Shown here: positions 20,668 through 29,071 of the stretch, one piece after another
How positions within the stretch are numbered: the first letter of the stretch is position 1
Layout: every line of letters begins with the position of its first letter
From: Rhizobium terrae
GTDB lineage: Bacteria; Pseudomonadota; Alphaproteobacteria; Rhizobiales; Rhizobiaceae
NCBI RefSeq assembly: GCF_003425685.1
Contig: NZ_QJKM01000004.1
Location: 372,001-436,000, forward strand
Direction: 5' to 3'
DNA: 64,000 bases
Program-made: the position numbers and the translations under genes
The notes under the pieces: model-generated
Told to the model about the DNA's origin: nothing
The model's database searches: none
Seen by the model: the letters and a program-made list of their open reading frames with translations, nothing else

Positions 20668-21657
20668 ATGAGCGAAGCGGCAGATTCCACGGACGACATC
20701 CTCCACCCGACCCCGAACAACCCGGCGCCGGATAATTATACGGCCGGTTACTTCACCGGCCATCGCGGTACGAAATTGCGCTACGGCCTGTTCCGGTCGC
20801 ACGTCTCGCCGGCCGCCGGCACCGTCGTTCTCATGCAGGGCCGCAACGAATTCATCGAAAAGTATTTCGAAACCATCCGCGATCTGAATGCGCAAGGCCT
20901 CTGGGTCGCGACCTTCGATCTGCGCGGCCAAGGCGGTTCCGAGCGTCTGACGAAGAACCCCAGGAAAGGCCATGTGCGGCGCTTTTCCGATTATGAGCGC
21001 GATCTGGAAATCTTCCTCGAGCACATCGTGCTGCCGGATGGCCGCCTGCCCTTCTTCCTTGTCGGCCATTCCACCGGCGCGCTGATTGCGCTCTCGGCCG
21101 CGCCGCGCCTGTCGAACCGCATCCACCGTATGGCGCTCAATGCGCCCTATGTCGCGCTATCAGGCCAGGGCGTGCCCGAAGGAGTGATCCGCGCCGTCTC
21201 CGGCCTCGCCTCCTGGACCGGTTTTGGCCGTATGCAGCTCGGCAAGGACATGAGCCGCCGCCCTTTCGAAGGCAATCCGCTCACCTCCGATCCTGCCCGC
21301 TTCCGGCGCAATGCGGAGATCATCGCCGCCCATCCGGAACTGACGATCGGTGCCCCGACCGCCCGCTGGCTGCATGAGACGTTCAAGGCCATGAGCCGCG
21401 TTTCGAACCAGACGCACCTCACCCGGATCACCATCCCGACCCTCATCCTCGCCCCGGTTCTGGACGGCATCGTGCCCTACCGGGCGCAGGAGGAGCTGTC
21501 GCGCAATTTCCGCGCCGGCCAGCTCGTCACCATCAACGGTGCCCGCCATGAGCTTTTCCAGGACCGGGATATCTATCGCGCCCAGGGGCTTGCCGCCGTC
21601 GAAGCCTTCATGCCCGGACAGGACGGCGGTTTCGACCTTTCGGAAACCGCTGCCTGA
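20668..21657 (+). CDS. Alpha/beta hydrolase, lysophospholipase (PldB-like)
   Basis: 329 residues from the ATG at 20668; in-frame ATGs at 20653 and 20548 are possible but the added residues are Pro-rich and unlike the family, and none has a good ribosome-binding site. The nucleophile elbow GHSTG (LVGHSTGALIAL) is intact; GRNEFIEKY and DLRGQGGSERL are the typical monoglyceride-lipase/lysophospholipase motifs, the latter forming the strand after the oxyanion region. The acid (LILAPVLDGIVP) and His (INGARHELFQD) complete the triad. Expected to hydrolyse lysophospholipids or monoacylglycerols at the inner membrane. Confidence 0.85.
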   Translation: MSEAADSTDDILHPTPNNPAPDNYTAGYFTGHRGTKLRYGLFRSHVSPAAGTVVLMQGRNEFIEKYFETIRDLNAQGLWVATFDLRGQGGSERLTKNPRKGHVRRFSDYERDLEIFLEHIVLPDGRLPFFLVGHSTGALIALSAAPRLSNRIHRMALNAPYVALSGQGVPEGVIRAVSGLASWTGFGRMQLGKDMSRRPFEGNPLTSDPARFRRNAEIIAAHPELTIGAPTARWLHETFKAMSRVSNQTHLTRITIPTLILAPVLDGIVPYRAQEELSRNFRAGQLVTINGARHELFQDRDIYRAQGLAAVEAFMPGQDGGFDLSETAA

Positions 21658-21665
21658 TTCGCGCC

Positions 21666-22442
21666 TTAGCGGCCGGCAAGCAGCGCCAGCGCTTCCGCAT
21701 GCACCGCCTTGCTGCCGGCCGCGACGATATTGCCGCCGCCTTCCGGCCGTCCGCCGTCCCAGGTGGTGATGATGCCGCCCGCCTGTTCGATGATCGGGAT
21801 CAGCGCCCCGACATCATAGGGCTTCAAATTGTTCTCGACGACGAGATCCACATGGCCCGAGGCCAGCAGCACATAGGCATAACAATCGCAGCCGTAACGG
21901 AAGAGACGCACCTTCTCTTCCACGGAGCGGTACTTTGCCAGGTCGTCGCCCGTAAAGATATGCGGCGAGGTGGTGAAGAGCGTCGCATTGGCAAGCCTGC
22001 CGCAGTCGCGCACGGAGATCTGCTGTTCGCCGTCCGGACCGGAATACCAGGACCGCGCCCCGTCGGCGAAGTAGCGCTCGCCGATGAAGGGCTGGTCCAT
22101 CAGCCCCATCGTCGCCCGGCCGTTCGACTGGAAGCCGATCAGCGTACCCCAGACCGGCAGGCCGGAAATGAAGGCCCGCGTGCCGTCGATCGGATCGATC
22201 ACCCAGATATGCTCCCGGTCGAGGCCTATATTCTCGTGTTCCTCGCCCAGAATGCCGTGTTCCGGAAACCTGTCCGTGATCAGCGCGCGGATCGCTGTTT
22301 CGGCAGCCTGATCGCCCTCCGTCACGGGGTCGAAACCGCCCGCCAGCTTGTTGATCACCGAAGCGCCGGTGCGGAAACGCGGCAAGGTCTCAGCCCTGGC
22401 GGCATCGGCAAGGGCATGAAAGAAGTCGCGATCGGGAAGCAT
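21666..22442 (-). CDS. hisN: Inositol monophosphatase family, histidinol-phosphatase HisN type
   Basis: 258 residues. The Mg2+-dependent phosphatase motifs are GEEHE (metal-binding Glu), WVIDPIDGTRAFISGLPVWG (metal-binding DPIDGT) and KPYDVGALIPIIEQAGG (third metal Asp, here in YDVGAL). In alphaproteobacteria this subgroup performs the histidinol-phosphate phosphatase step of histidine synthesis, but inositol monophosphatase paralogues look alike, so the substrate is a family inference. GAGGGG lies 6 nt before the ATG. It is convergent with the PldB-like gene (8-nt gap). Confidence 0.82.
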   Translation of the reverse strand: MLPDRDFFHALADAARAETLPRFRTGASVINKLAGGFDPVTEGDQAAETAIRALITDRFPEHGILGEEHENIGLDREHIWVIDPIDGTRAFISGLPVWGTLIGFQSNGRATMGLMDQPFIGERYFADGARSWYSGPDGEQQISVRDCGRLANATLFTTSPHIFTGDDLAKYRSVEEKVRLFRYGCDCYAYVLLASGHVDLVVENNLKPYDVGALIPIIEQAGGIITTWDGGRPEGGGNIVAAGSKAVHAEALALLAGR

Positions 22443-22606
22443 AAAAACCCCTCTTTGAAATGCAGGCCTGTTCTAGAGCAGGCGGCCCGTCCGGAAAACC
22501 GCTTTCGGTTATCCACAGGGGCAGAAGACAAATTAAAGGCTGCCCCTGCTTCAAAACCGATCATTTTGGTCAAAAATGATGAAAATTTAATCATCTGAAA
22601 TACATG

Positions 22607-22636
22607 CTTGACATTTGTGCAATGCACCGCTACCGT
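22607..22636 (+). promoter_or_regulatory. Promoter of the anti-SD small RNA
   Basis: CTTGAC (22607-22612) is the rhizobial -35 consensus; 17-18 nt later comes CTACCGT (22630-22636) as -10. The predicted start (~22641) coincides with the base of the first RNA hairpin. Confidence 0.7.
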
Positions 22637-22640
22637 CAGC

Positions 22641-22718
22641 ATACAGTCTTTGACTGTAAATACCCTCCTTGGGTGTTTCCTCCCTAGACTTAGCCGCGCC
22701 AAAAGCGCGGTTTTTTTT
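22641..22718 (+). ncRNA. Small RNA with CCUCC/CCUCCC anti-Shine-Dalgarno loops (alpha-r14/cuckoo-like)
   Basis: About 78 nt. Hairpin 1 is TACAGTC / GACTGTA (22642-22648 / 22652-22658). Hairpin 2 is ACCC-TCCTT-GGGT (22662-22674), displaying CCUCCUU in its loop. A single-stranded UUUCCUCCCU follows (22676-22685). The terminator is CCGCGC / GCGCGG (22694-22699 / 22705-22710) with T8. Exposed anti-SD motifs plus a strong own terminator are the signature of rhizobial alpha-r14/cuckoo-type trans-acting riboregulators that block ribosome-binding sites, usually of ABC-transporter mRNAs. The family name is from memory of the architecture, not from an alignment. Confidence 0.78.
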
Positions 22719-22839
22719 GCCTGCGATTCTGCTGGGGTATATCCCGCGCAACCAGGCCGCACCGCTCTGGAAACGACACGCAGCAACCGAACCTGAACGA
22801 TGGGACGCACGCCCCCGAGGCCTGTGGAAAACTGGGGAC

Positions 22840-23727
22840 CTATTCCGCTGCCAGCGCGCCGTCGCGGCTGGAGAAATCGATGACGAAATCCGCCATCTGG
22901 CGCATGAAATCGCCGATCGCCGCGGCGACGGCCGGAAATTCCGGCTGCTTAGCAAGCGTCACCTCGTCGACATAGAGGGCGCGGTTGATCTCGATCTGCA
23001 AGGCATGCAGGCCCCTCACCGGCCGGCCGTAATGCTCGGTGATGAAGCCGCCGGCATAGGGCTTGTTGCGGACCGCCGAAAAACCCATGCCGTCAAGGAT
23101 TTGCAGCGCCGCGCGCGAAAGCTCGGCGGAGGCGCTGGTGCCGTAGCGGTCGCCGATGATGAAGTCGGGCCGGATGTCGGAGCCGGAAAGCCTGATATTG
23201 CCGGGCATCGAATGGCAGTCGATCAGGATGGCGAGCCCGAAACGCGCATGGGTACGGGCGATCAGCTTTCTGAGGCAGGCGTGATAAGGCTTGTAGATCG
23301 CCTCGATGCGCGACATCGCCTCGTCGACCGGCAGTCGCCGACGGTAGATTTCCATGTTTTCCGCGACGATCCGCGGGATGGTGCCGAGCCCGCCCGCAAC
23401 CCTGATCGACCCGATATTGACGAAGGACGGCAGCGGGCCGTCGAACATCCGCGGATCGAGCTCATAGGGCTCGCGATTGACGTCGAGATAGGCACGCGGA
23501 AAATGGGCAAGAAGCAACGGCGCGCCGAGTTCCGGCGCCGCGGCGAAGAGTTCGTCGACATAGTGGTCGGCGGAACGGCGGATGGCGAGCGAATCGAGAT
23601 TGGTTTCGGCGAGAAAGGCGGGCGGATAGAACCGGCCGCTATGCGGCGAATTGAACACGAAGGGAATGGTCTGCGTGGCGGGTTCCCTCACTTCGAAATG
23701 TTCAAAATCACCCGCGTCGCAATCCAT
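22840..23727 (-). CDS. N-formylglutamate amidohydrolase family protein
   Basis: 295 residues. The family hydrolyses N-formyl-L-glutamate to glutamate and formate, the last step of one histidine-degradation route (HutG). Signatures are FNSPHSGRFYPPAF (metal-binding His near residue 29), RSADHYVDELF (second ligand region), AHFPRAYLDVNREPYELDP and LIDCHSMPG. ALQIEINRALYVDE carries the conserved Glu. AAAGG precedes the ATG. No hut genes are adjacent, so a more general role in formyl-amino-acid hydrolysis is possible. It is divergent from cpdR. Confidence 0.9.
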   Translation of the reverse strand: MDCDAGDFEHFEVREPATQTIPFVFNSPHSGRFYPPAFLAETNLDSLAIRRSADHYVDELFAAAPELGAPLLLAHFPRAYLDVNREPYELDPRMFDGPLPSFVNIGSIRVAGGLGTIPRIVAENMEIYRRRLPVDEAMSRIEAIYKPYHACLRKLIARTHARFGLAILIDCHSMPGNIRLSGSDIRPDFIIGDRYGTSASAELSRAALQILDGMGFSAVRNKPYAGGFITEHYGRPVRGLHALQIEINRALYVDEVTLAKQPEFPAVAAAIGDFMRQMADFVIDFSSRDGALAAE

Positions 23728-23830
23728 CCTGCCTTTACCATGTCACGAACTTGTTCGGAAACCCATGTTGCCAGTTGCCCGACGTGAAGTCCATACTATC
23801 TATACCCTACCAAACCCTCTTCCACCCCCA

Positions 23831-23845
23831 TTAAACGGATGTTTA
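23831..23845. promoter_or_regulatory. Possible CtrA-like site upstream of cpdR
   Basis: TTAA-ACGGATG-TTTA fits the CtrA consensus TTAA-N7-TTAA with one mismatch, ~67 nt upstream of the cpdR start. Single weak match, tentative. Confidence 0.25.
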
Positions 23846-23911
23846 CCGTGTGTTGGCAGTGTGAGAGATATCTAAAACTCTTGAAAATTGCATTGGATGA
23901 CGGTCCCGGAG

Positions 23912-24274
23912 ATGATTCAGAAAATCCTTCTCGCCGAAGACGACAACGACATGCGCCGTTTCCTGGTGAAGGCGCTCGAAAAGGCGGGCTACAAGGTCGC
24001 GTCCTTCGACAATGGTGCGAGCGCCTATGACCGGCTGCGCGAAGAGCCATTCTCCCTGCTTTTGACCGACATCGTCATGCCGGAAATGGACGGCATCGAG
24101 CTGGCGCGCCGGGCGACCGAACTCGATCCCGATCTCAAGGTCATGTTCATCACCGGTTTTGCGGCCGTTGCGCTGAACTCCGATTCCAAGGCGCCGAAGG
24201 ATGCCAAGGTGCTGTCCAAGCCCTTCCACCTGCGCGACCTTGTGGACGAAGTGAACAAGCTGCTGGCCGCCTGA
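23912..24274 (+). CDS. cpdR: CpdR-type single-domain response regulator
   Basis: 120 residues: a lone receiver domain. The acidic pocket is E9-D10-D11 (LLAEDDNDM), the phospho-acceptor D53 (LLTDIVMPEMDG), the switch Thr in MFITGF and the Lys in LSKPFHLRDL. The sequence is close to rhizobial/Caulobacter CpdR, which in its unphosphorylated form brings ClpXP substrates (e.g. cell-cycle regulators) to the protease and is itself controlled by the CckA-ChpT phosphorelay. Start: several in-frame ATGs (23888, 23897, 23912); 23912 gives the family's usual N terminus and length, though its GGAG is abutting, so 23897 remains possible. Confidence 0.88.
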   Translation: MIQKILLAEDDNDMRRFLVKALEKAGYKVASFDNGASAYDRLREEPFSLLLTDIVMPEMDGIELARRATELDPDLKVMFITGFAAVALNSDSKAPKDAKVLSKPFHLRDLVDEVNKLLAA

Positions 24275-24391
24275 GGCGCATGCCGCCCGAAAATGGAGGC
24301 CGGTTTCGGGACAACGGCATGCCAGCCAGCACCCAAACGCCTGGAAATGCGGACCTGTCAAAAAAGCTTCGTATTTCTCCTCAAAAACCAG

Positions 24392-24420
24392 TTGACGGCC
24401 CGACCAGTCTATGGTCTATG
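24392..24420 (+). promoter_or_regulatory. Promoter of tRNA-Val
   Basis: TTGACG (24392-24397), 17 nt, TCTATG (24415-24420), with the mature tRNA beginning 15 nt later. Good sigma-70 geometry. Confidence 0.7.
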
Positions 24421-24434
24421 CGCCGCCATCGGAT

Positions 24435-24509
<75 letters not shown>

Positions 24510-24520
24510 TCCTGTTTTGA

Positions 24521-24551
24521 AAAGGCTTTCGGGAAACCGGAAGCCTTTTTG
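24521..24551 (+). terminator. Rho-independent terminator after tRNA-Val
   Basis: AAAGGCTT ... AAGCCTTTTT stem enclosing GGGAAACC, ending in a T run, 12 nt after the tRNA. Confidence 0.8.
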
Positions 24552-24640
24552 CTTTGGTGGCTTTTGGAGTAGGCCGGAGCTGCGAAATGCAGCGGGGCGG
24601 CCGGCACCGGCAAAGGCTGCCGAAGCGCCCGCCCGTTGCT

Positions 24641-25924
24641 TCATCCCCCGGAAGTCGAAGGTCCGGCCGCCAGCAGCGGATGCTCCCTCAGGCGTTCCTG
24701 AAGATAGGCAAGGGCATTCTCCATCGCCGCCGCTGTTTCCTGCGGCGCGGCGTGCGCGGCCTTGACGATCTCGCGCGCGAAATCCTCGTCGGTCACGGCG
24801 GAGCGCGCATTGCCGTGGTCAAGCAGGTTTGCCATCGCCATTCCGGCGCTGTGGATGATCAGCTTACGGCCGGCTACCGCATCCTGCACCACGCCGGAGC
24901 CCTGCAGACCGTAGACCGATATGTCGTAAGGCAGGAGGACGGCATCCACGGACCGGAAGAGAGCGACGAATGCTTCAGGCGAGATCCTGTCGCCGTGCTT
25001 TTCCACGGCGACGCCGCCGCCTGCAGCCTCGAACCGGACGAGCCCGCGATAGACGCCGGCGTCGCCGAAATCCGCATCCGCCCCCTGGATGACGAACTCG
25101 ATTCGCGGCGAGCCTTCCGCCCGCGCCACGCGCTCCGTGGCTTCGACGATGCCCGCCACCCTGCCGCTCCCCTTTTCGCGCCGGGGCGGACCGAAAATGC
25201 CGATGCGATAGGCGTCCCCCGCCTTCTCCGAAAAGATGGAGGGCGCCGGGGCGATGCTGCACGGCAGGTAGAACCCTCCGCGGATATCCCAGCCGAACTC
25301 GGTCCGAAGATAGGCCGCCAGTTCCTCCGTCTCGGAATAGAGGACGACCCGGTCCGCCCGCGCTTCGCAGGCCGCCTTGAGGCGCTGCCGGCGGATTTCT
25401 TCGTCAGGCTCTCCGAAATCGCCGCCAAGGAAGCGGAGGCTGACGAGCGGCACACCGCTACCCATTCGCCCTGCGAAATCCAGCGCCGCCTCCAGCGTGT
25501 CCAGTTCCGCCGTCGGGATGATGATCAGGTCGTCCCGGCCAAGACCGAGCTTCCGGCTCGTTTCGTAAAGCGTGTCCCCCATGAATGCCGCAGGGCGTCC
25601 GAACGGCGCCTTCGCCGCCGCAAGTTTCGCCCATGCGACCACCCTCTGCCCGGTACTGCCGTGTCGGGCGCGGGCGTGAAATCGCGCAAGCCTGGTTGCG
25701 TCTTCGCCGAAGCGGCCGGCCGCCTCCCCCAGGAAACCGTCATAGGAGGCGCCGGCGAGGAGATGCACGGAATGGCCGGGCAGCAGCGCGGACAAGGCGG
25801 GGACCTGCGTATGATGGTGGCCGCGATTGCCGGCGAGCTTCCTTTCGACGATCAGCATCTTGCGCTTCGGAGCCAAGCCGGCAATCCTCTCTTCCTGTGC
25901 GGGCGACACCGTCTCTTGTGGCAT
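24641..25924 (-). CDS. Glycosyltransferase (GT-B fold, GT4-like)
   Basis: 427 residues from the ATG at 25924, supported by AAGG 5 nt upstream; in-frame starts at 25939, 25951, 25987 and beyond are possible. The N-terminal Rossmann half begins KMLIVERKLAGNRGHHHTQV, a G-x-x-H-x-x-E-like entry, and the C-terminal half carries RIGIFGPPRREKG (donor-domain start) and VDAVLLPYDISVYGLQGSGV, with GSGVVQDAVAGRKL as the nucleotide-sugar-binding turn. Donor and acceptor are unknown. It is divergent from two FkbM methyltransferase genes and together they look like a small glycan-modification module. It ends convergently with the tRNA-Val terminator. Confidence 0.72.
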   Translation of the reverse strand: MPQETVSPAQEERIAGLAPKRKMLIVERKLAGNRGHHHTQVPALSALLPGHSVHLLAGASYDGFLGEAAGRFGEDATRLARFHARARHGSTGQRVVAWAKLAAAKAPFGRPAAFMGDTLYETSRKLGLGRDDLIIIPTAELDTLEAALDFAGRMGSGVPLVSLRFLGGDFGEPDEEIRRQRLKAACEARADRVVLYSETEELAAYLRTEFGWDIRGGFYLPCSIAPAPSIFSEKAGDAYRIGIFGPPRREKGSGRVAGIVEATERVARAEGSPRIEFVIQGADADFGDAGVYRGLVRFEAAGGGVAVEKHGDRISPEAFVALFRSVDAVLLPYDISVYGLQGSGVVQDAVAGRKLIIHSAGMAMANLLDHGNARSAVTDEDFAREIVKAAHAAPQETAAAMENALAYLQERLREHPLLAAGPSTSGG

Positions 25925-26049
25925 ACCGACCTTGCGCATCTCTCTTAACATCCTGACTTTGGTATCATATAAGGACCTTTCTTGCATTCTGCGCTCGCTT
26001 GGGGTAGCGCTTTTGCACCTTAAATTCCAACGATTATGCGGACAGAAAC

Positions 26050-26736
26050 GTGGGCATTCGAACCTGGCTCGGACTGAAGAAGAAACCCGCGTCGCCAGCA
26101 CGTCCGCCGTTCTGGAATGAAAACAGCTTTTCCCAGCTGCAGCAGGATCGCTGGGCCCTGTCGGAGCTCAACGGCAAGCGCGGCGGCTTCTTCGTCGAAA
26201 TCGGCGCATTCGACGGAAAACAGCTGAGCAACAGCTATCTCATGGAAACCGAATACGACTGGCAGGGGATCCTGGTCGAGCCCAATCCGGCCTTCGGCGA
26301 TACCCTTCGCCAGACCCGCAAGGCGGCTCTCTGCACCCAGCCCGTCGACGCGACGAGCGGCAAGTCGGTCACGATGCGTTTCGTTACCGGCCAGCCGGAA
26401 TTCTCCTCCATGGCCGAGCATGCCTTCAAGGACAAGCATGCCGAAAAACGCCGCCAGGAGAGCGTCGAGGTCACCCAGACGACAATCAGCCTCAACGACA
26501 TGCTCGAACAGTATAATGCCCCGTCGGTGATCGATTTCATCAGCATCGATACGGAGGGCAACGAACCGGATATCCTGTCAACCTTCGATCTCGACCGTTT
26601 CCGGGTCCGCCTGTTCTGCATCGAACACAACAACACGGAAGCCAACGCAAAGCTCGACGCGATGCTGCTGCCCAAGGGCTACGAGCGCGTCTACCGCGAC
26701 TGGTCCCGGTGGGATGCCTGGTACCGGAAACTCTGA
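26050..26736 (+). CDS. FkbM family methyltransferase (copy 1)
   Basis: 228 residues, GTG start at 26050 (GGA ~8 nt upstream). FkbM/Methyltransf_21 signatures: GGFFVEIGAFDGKQLSNSYL (SAM-binding motif I, G-x-F-V-E-I-G-A), WQGILVEPNP (motif II acidic end), SLNDML and DFISIDTEGNEPDIL, the D-x-E-G-x-E motif that defines the family. These enzymes O-methylate sugars or other hydroxyls. The C terminus is typical (YERVYRDWSRWDAWYRK). Placed 114 nt before the second FkbM gene and divergent from the glycosyltransferase; likely modifies the same surface glycan. Confidence 0.88.
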   Translation: MGIRTWLGLKKKPASPARPPFWNENSFSQLQQDRWALSELNGKRGGFFVEIGAFDGKQLSNSYLMETEYDWQGILVEPNPAFGDTLRQTRKAALCTQPVDATSGKSVTMRFVTGQPEFSSMAEHAFKDKHAEKRRQESVEVTQTTISLNDMLEQYNAPSVIDFISIDTEGNEPDILSTFDLDRFRVRLFCIEHNNTEANAKLDAMLLPKGYERVYRDWSRWDAWYRKL

Positions 26737-26852
26737 GCAGGCGCCGCCGGCCTCGGGCGCCTGCGGATACGACCGGCCCGCACCGCCTTTCAGGCTGAAG
26801 CCCGCCATTCTCCGACCCTCGAACAATCGATCTGCCACCAGGGAAATTTCCG

Positions 26853-27758
26853 ATGCGGGCACTGAAAAAACTGCTCAAGAAAACCCGCGGCCCGGCCCCG
26901 AGGGTCTACGCGGACCCGCGTGAACTCGGAAAGGCCGAAATCGTCGTCGAGAGATACCGCGAGATCATTTCCGACCCGCTCAACCTGATGATCGCCAAGG
27001 TCCCCGAGGCCGGTTATGTGGACGACAGGAGATGTGTCATCCTTCATAACGGCAACCGGGTGCCCGTCGAGGGCGATCTCGCCTATTACAAGGAATTCAG
27101 CGACATCCTGATCCTCAACCGGGGCATTCACGAGCCGCTGGAGGAATACTGTTTCCAGGAGACCCTGAAGAAGATCGGCTCCACCTCTCCCGGCATGATC
27201 GAACTCGGCGCTTACTGGGCTCATTATTCGATGTGGTTCATGAAGGCCTTTCCGAAGGGCCGCTGCGTCATGGTCGAGCCGGAAGAGATCAACCTCCGCT
27301 GCGGAAAGAACAATTTCGCGATCAACGGCTATTCCGGGGAGTTCATCAAGTCCTTCGTCGGCAACGACAGCTTCCGCATTGATGCCTTCGCCGCCGAGCG
27401 CGGGATCGAACATCTCGATATCCTGCATTCCGATATCCAGGGTTATGAAATCCAGATGCTGGAGGGCGCCCGGTCGTTCCTGAGCGACAAGCGCGCCGAC
27501 TACGTCTTCATCTCCACCCATAGCCAGGACCTGCATTCCGCCGTCGTGGACACGTTGCAGCGTTACGGCTACCGGATCGAGGTATCGGCCGATTTCGCCC
27601 GCCAGACGACGAGCCTCGACGGCTTCGTGCTCGCCTCCTCGCCCGATGCCGCGCCCGTATTCGATGCGTTCTCGCCGCTCGGCCGGCTGGAGATCGCAAA
27701 GGCGAGCCCAAGCGAGCTGGTGGCCTATCTCGGCACGGTTCCAGGCGCCATAGGCTGA
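26853..27758 (+). CDS. FkbM family methyltransferase (copy 2, divergent)
   Basis: 301 residues. Motif I is MIELGAYWAHYSMWFMKAFP, motif II CVMVEPEEINLRCGKNNFAI, and LDILHSDIQGYEIQMLEGA matches the FkbM D-x-x-G-x-E element. It is longer than copy 1 and only the SAM fold is shared, so this is not a recent duplicate. The N-terminal ~90 residues (KAEIVVERYREIISDPLNLM) are of unknown role. AGGGA lies upstream of the ATG. Substrate unknown; shared operon with copy 1 is likely. Confidence 0.82.
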   Translation: MRALKKLLKKTRGPAPRVYADPRELGKAEIVVERYREIISDPLNLMIAKVPEAGYVDDRRCVILHNGNRVPVEGDLAYYKEFSDILILNRGIHEPLEEYCFQETLKKIGSTSPGMIELGAYWAHYSMWFMKAFPKGRCVMVEPEEINLRCGKNNFAINGYSGEFIKSFVGNDSFRIDAFAAERGIEHLDILHSDIQGYEIQMLEGARSFLSDKRADYVFISTHSQDLHSAVVDTLQRYGYRIEVSADFARQTTSLDGFVLASSPDAAPVFDAFSPLGRLEIAKASPSELVAYLGTVPGAIG

Positions 27759-27989
27759 ACCTTGAAACGGGATTCCGGAGCCCGCCGATTCTGCCGTCAA
27801 CCGACTTCGGGATGGCGCTTGGGAACCGCATCGTCCATTGTCCATTAATGTGTGTCCGTTACTTGGCGCGAACAACGTCGCCAATGCCATGAAACCGTTC
27901 AAACGCCAGCAAAGGGCACGAATCCATTCGGCTTCTGTTCATGTCTCTTCCAATAGAGTGGGACCAGCCGAAAGTTGAAGGAGGCAAAA

Positions 27990-28343
27990 ATGAAAAGAAA
28001 AACTGCAGCAGTTCTGGCATTCGCGATGACCGCCCTCCTGGGCGCGATGACGCTGCCGGCCGTCTCCCAGGCACAGGAGTGGGGCGGGCCGCGCTATGAC
28101 GAGCGCTTCTACGACCGGAGAGAATTCCGCGACAGGGATTATTATCGGGATGATCGCCGGCGTCCGCGCGGCCCGCTCTGCGGGGCGCGGGAAGCGCTTG
28201 CCAAGGCCACCCGCTACCTCAGCGATCCGCGCATCCAGTCGGTCGACCGGCAGTATGTCGTGGTGAACGGTTACGGCCGCCGCGGCGAGTTCAACCGCGT
28301 CGTCTTCTGGAACGACGTCGGCTGCCCGCGCGCAGATAAGTAA
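27990..28343 (+). CDS. Small secreted protein with Arg/Tyr/Asp-rich N-terminal region
   Basis: 117 residues from the ATG at 27990, preceded by AAGGAGG at ideal spacing. A clear signal peptide (KRKTAAVLAFAMTALLGAMT, cleavage after SQAQ near residue 29) leads into a charged, aromatic stretch RYDERFYDRREFRDRDYYRD and a conserved-looking domain (GPLCGAREALAKATRYLSDP, then VFWNDVGCPR) with two Cys that may form a disulfide. Periplasmic or surface location expected. Family not recognised; rhizobial genomes hold similar small periplasmic proteins of unknown function. Confidence 0.75.
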   Translation: MKRKTAAVLAFAMTALLGAMTLPAVSQAQEWGGPRYDERFYDRREFRDRDYYRDDRRRPRGPLCGAREALAKATRYLSDPRIQSVDRQYVVVNGYGRRGEFNRVVFWNDVGCPRADK

Positions 28344-28517
28344 GCCTTTCGTCATGACGGCCTCGGTGCCCCTTCGCCCGGATGGGCGGAGGGAAATGCC
28401 TGGTTCACGCCGCCCATGATCCGAAACGGCACGGCATCGATCGAGATTCTTCACCAGCCGCGCTGGGAGTTTGGTCATATGCATCCCTTATGTTGGCGGG
28501 CATCAAGGGAGGCAGGG

Positions 28518-28757
28518 ATGGCGCAGTACAAGAATTCGGAGCATATGGTCCAGGCAAATGCCGCGGCCTTCGACAAGGAGTGGCTGCCGGGCCAGGTCGT
28601 CGTCAATGCCGGCATCTATCGATGCAAGGCCTGCGGCGACGAGATCGTCGTCGACAAGGGCGCGGCCACGCCCCAGAGCCACCACAATCATTCCATTCTC
28701 GGCCCCGTCGTCTGGAAACTGCTGGTCTTCGCCCAAAAACACCCGCCGCGCAGCTGA
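28518..28757 (+). CDS. Small zinc-ribbon-like conserved protein
   Basis: 79 residues from the ATG at 28518 (GGGAGG 7 nt upstream; the longer frame from 28416 lacks a site). The core GIYRCKACGDEIVVDKG holds a C-x-x-C pair and QSHHNHS provides His residues, suggesting a one-metal ribbon. It ends VVWKLLVFAQK. Resembles small 'protein L'-type conserved proteins of rhizobia; no function is established and I do not assign one. Confidence 0.72.
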   Translation: MAQYKNSEHMVQANAAAFDKEWLPGQVVVNAGIYRCKACGDEIVVDKGAATPQSHHNHSILGPVVWKLLVFAQKHPPRS

Positions 28758-28837
28758 GGATCGGGACGCATCATGCTGCGGCCTCGATGGGGCTGTCGCA
28801 CGAGGACCTTCGGCCGGGCGTGATGCCCGCACCGGGT

Positions 28838-29011
28838 TCAGAGGATCGCGCTGCCGGCTGCGAATGCCAGCACCAGGAAGATCAGGAAGACGACCAGGAA
28901 CAGGAAGAAGAGTATTTTCGCAATCCCGGCCGTCGCGGCGGAAATGCCGGAAAAGCCGAGAAAGCCCGAAATCAGCGAGATCACGAGGAAGATGAGAGCC
29001 CATTTCAGCAT
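28838..29011 (-). CDS. DUF1328/UPF0391 small membrane protein
   Basis: 57 residues, two transmembrane helices: [20 protein letters not shown] and [20 protein letters not shown] joined by [11 protein letters not shown]. The [17 protein letters not shown] core is the signature of the YtjA/DUF1328 family, abundant in rhizobia and often stress-induced; function unknown. AAGGA lies 9 nt before the ATG. It follows fbpC convergently upstream on the same strand (61-nt gap). Confidence 0.88.
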   Translation of the reverse strand: MLKWALIFLVISLISGFLGFSGISAATAGIAKILFFLFLVVFLIFLVLAFAAGSAIL

Positions 29012-29071
29012 GGAATTTATTCCTTGATGGTGATGGGCGGATAACGTCGGGGAACCGTTTGCGGTTCCAAA

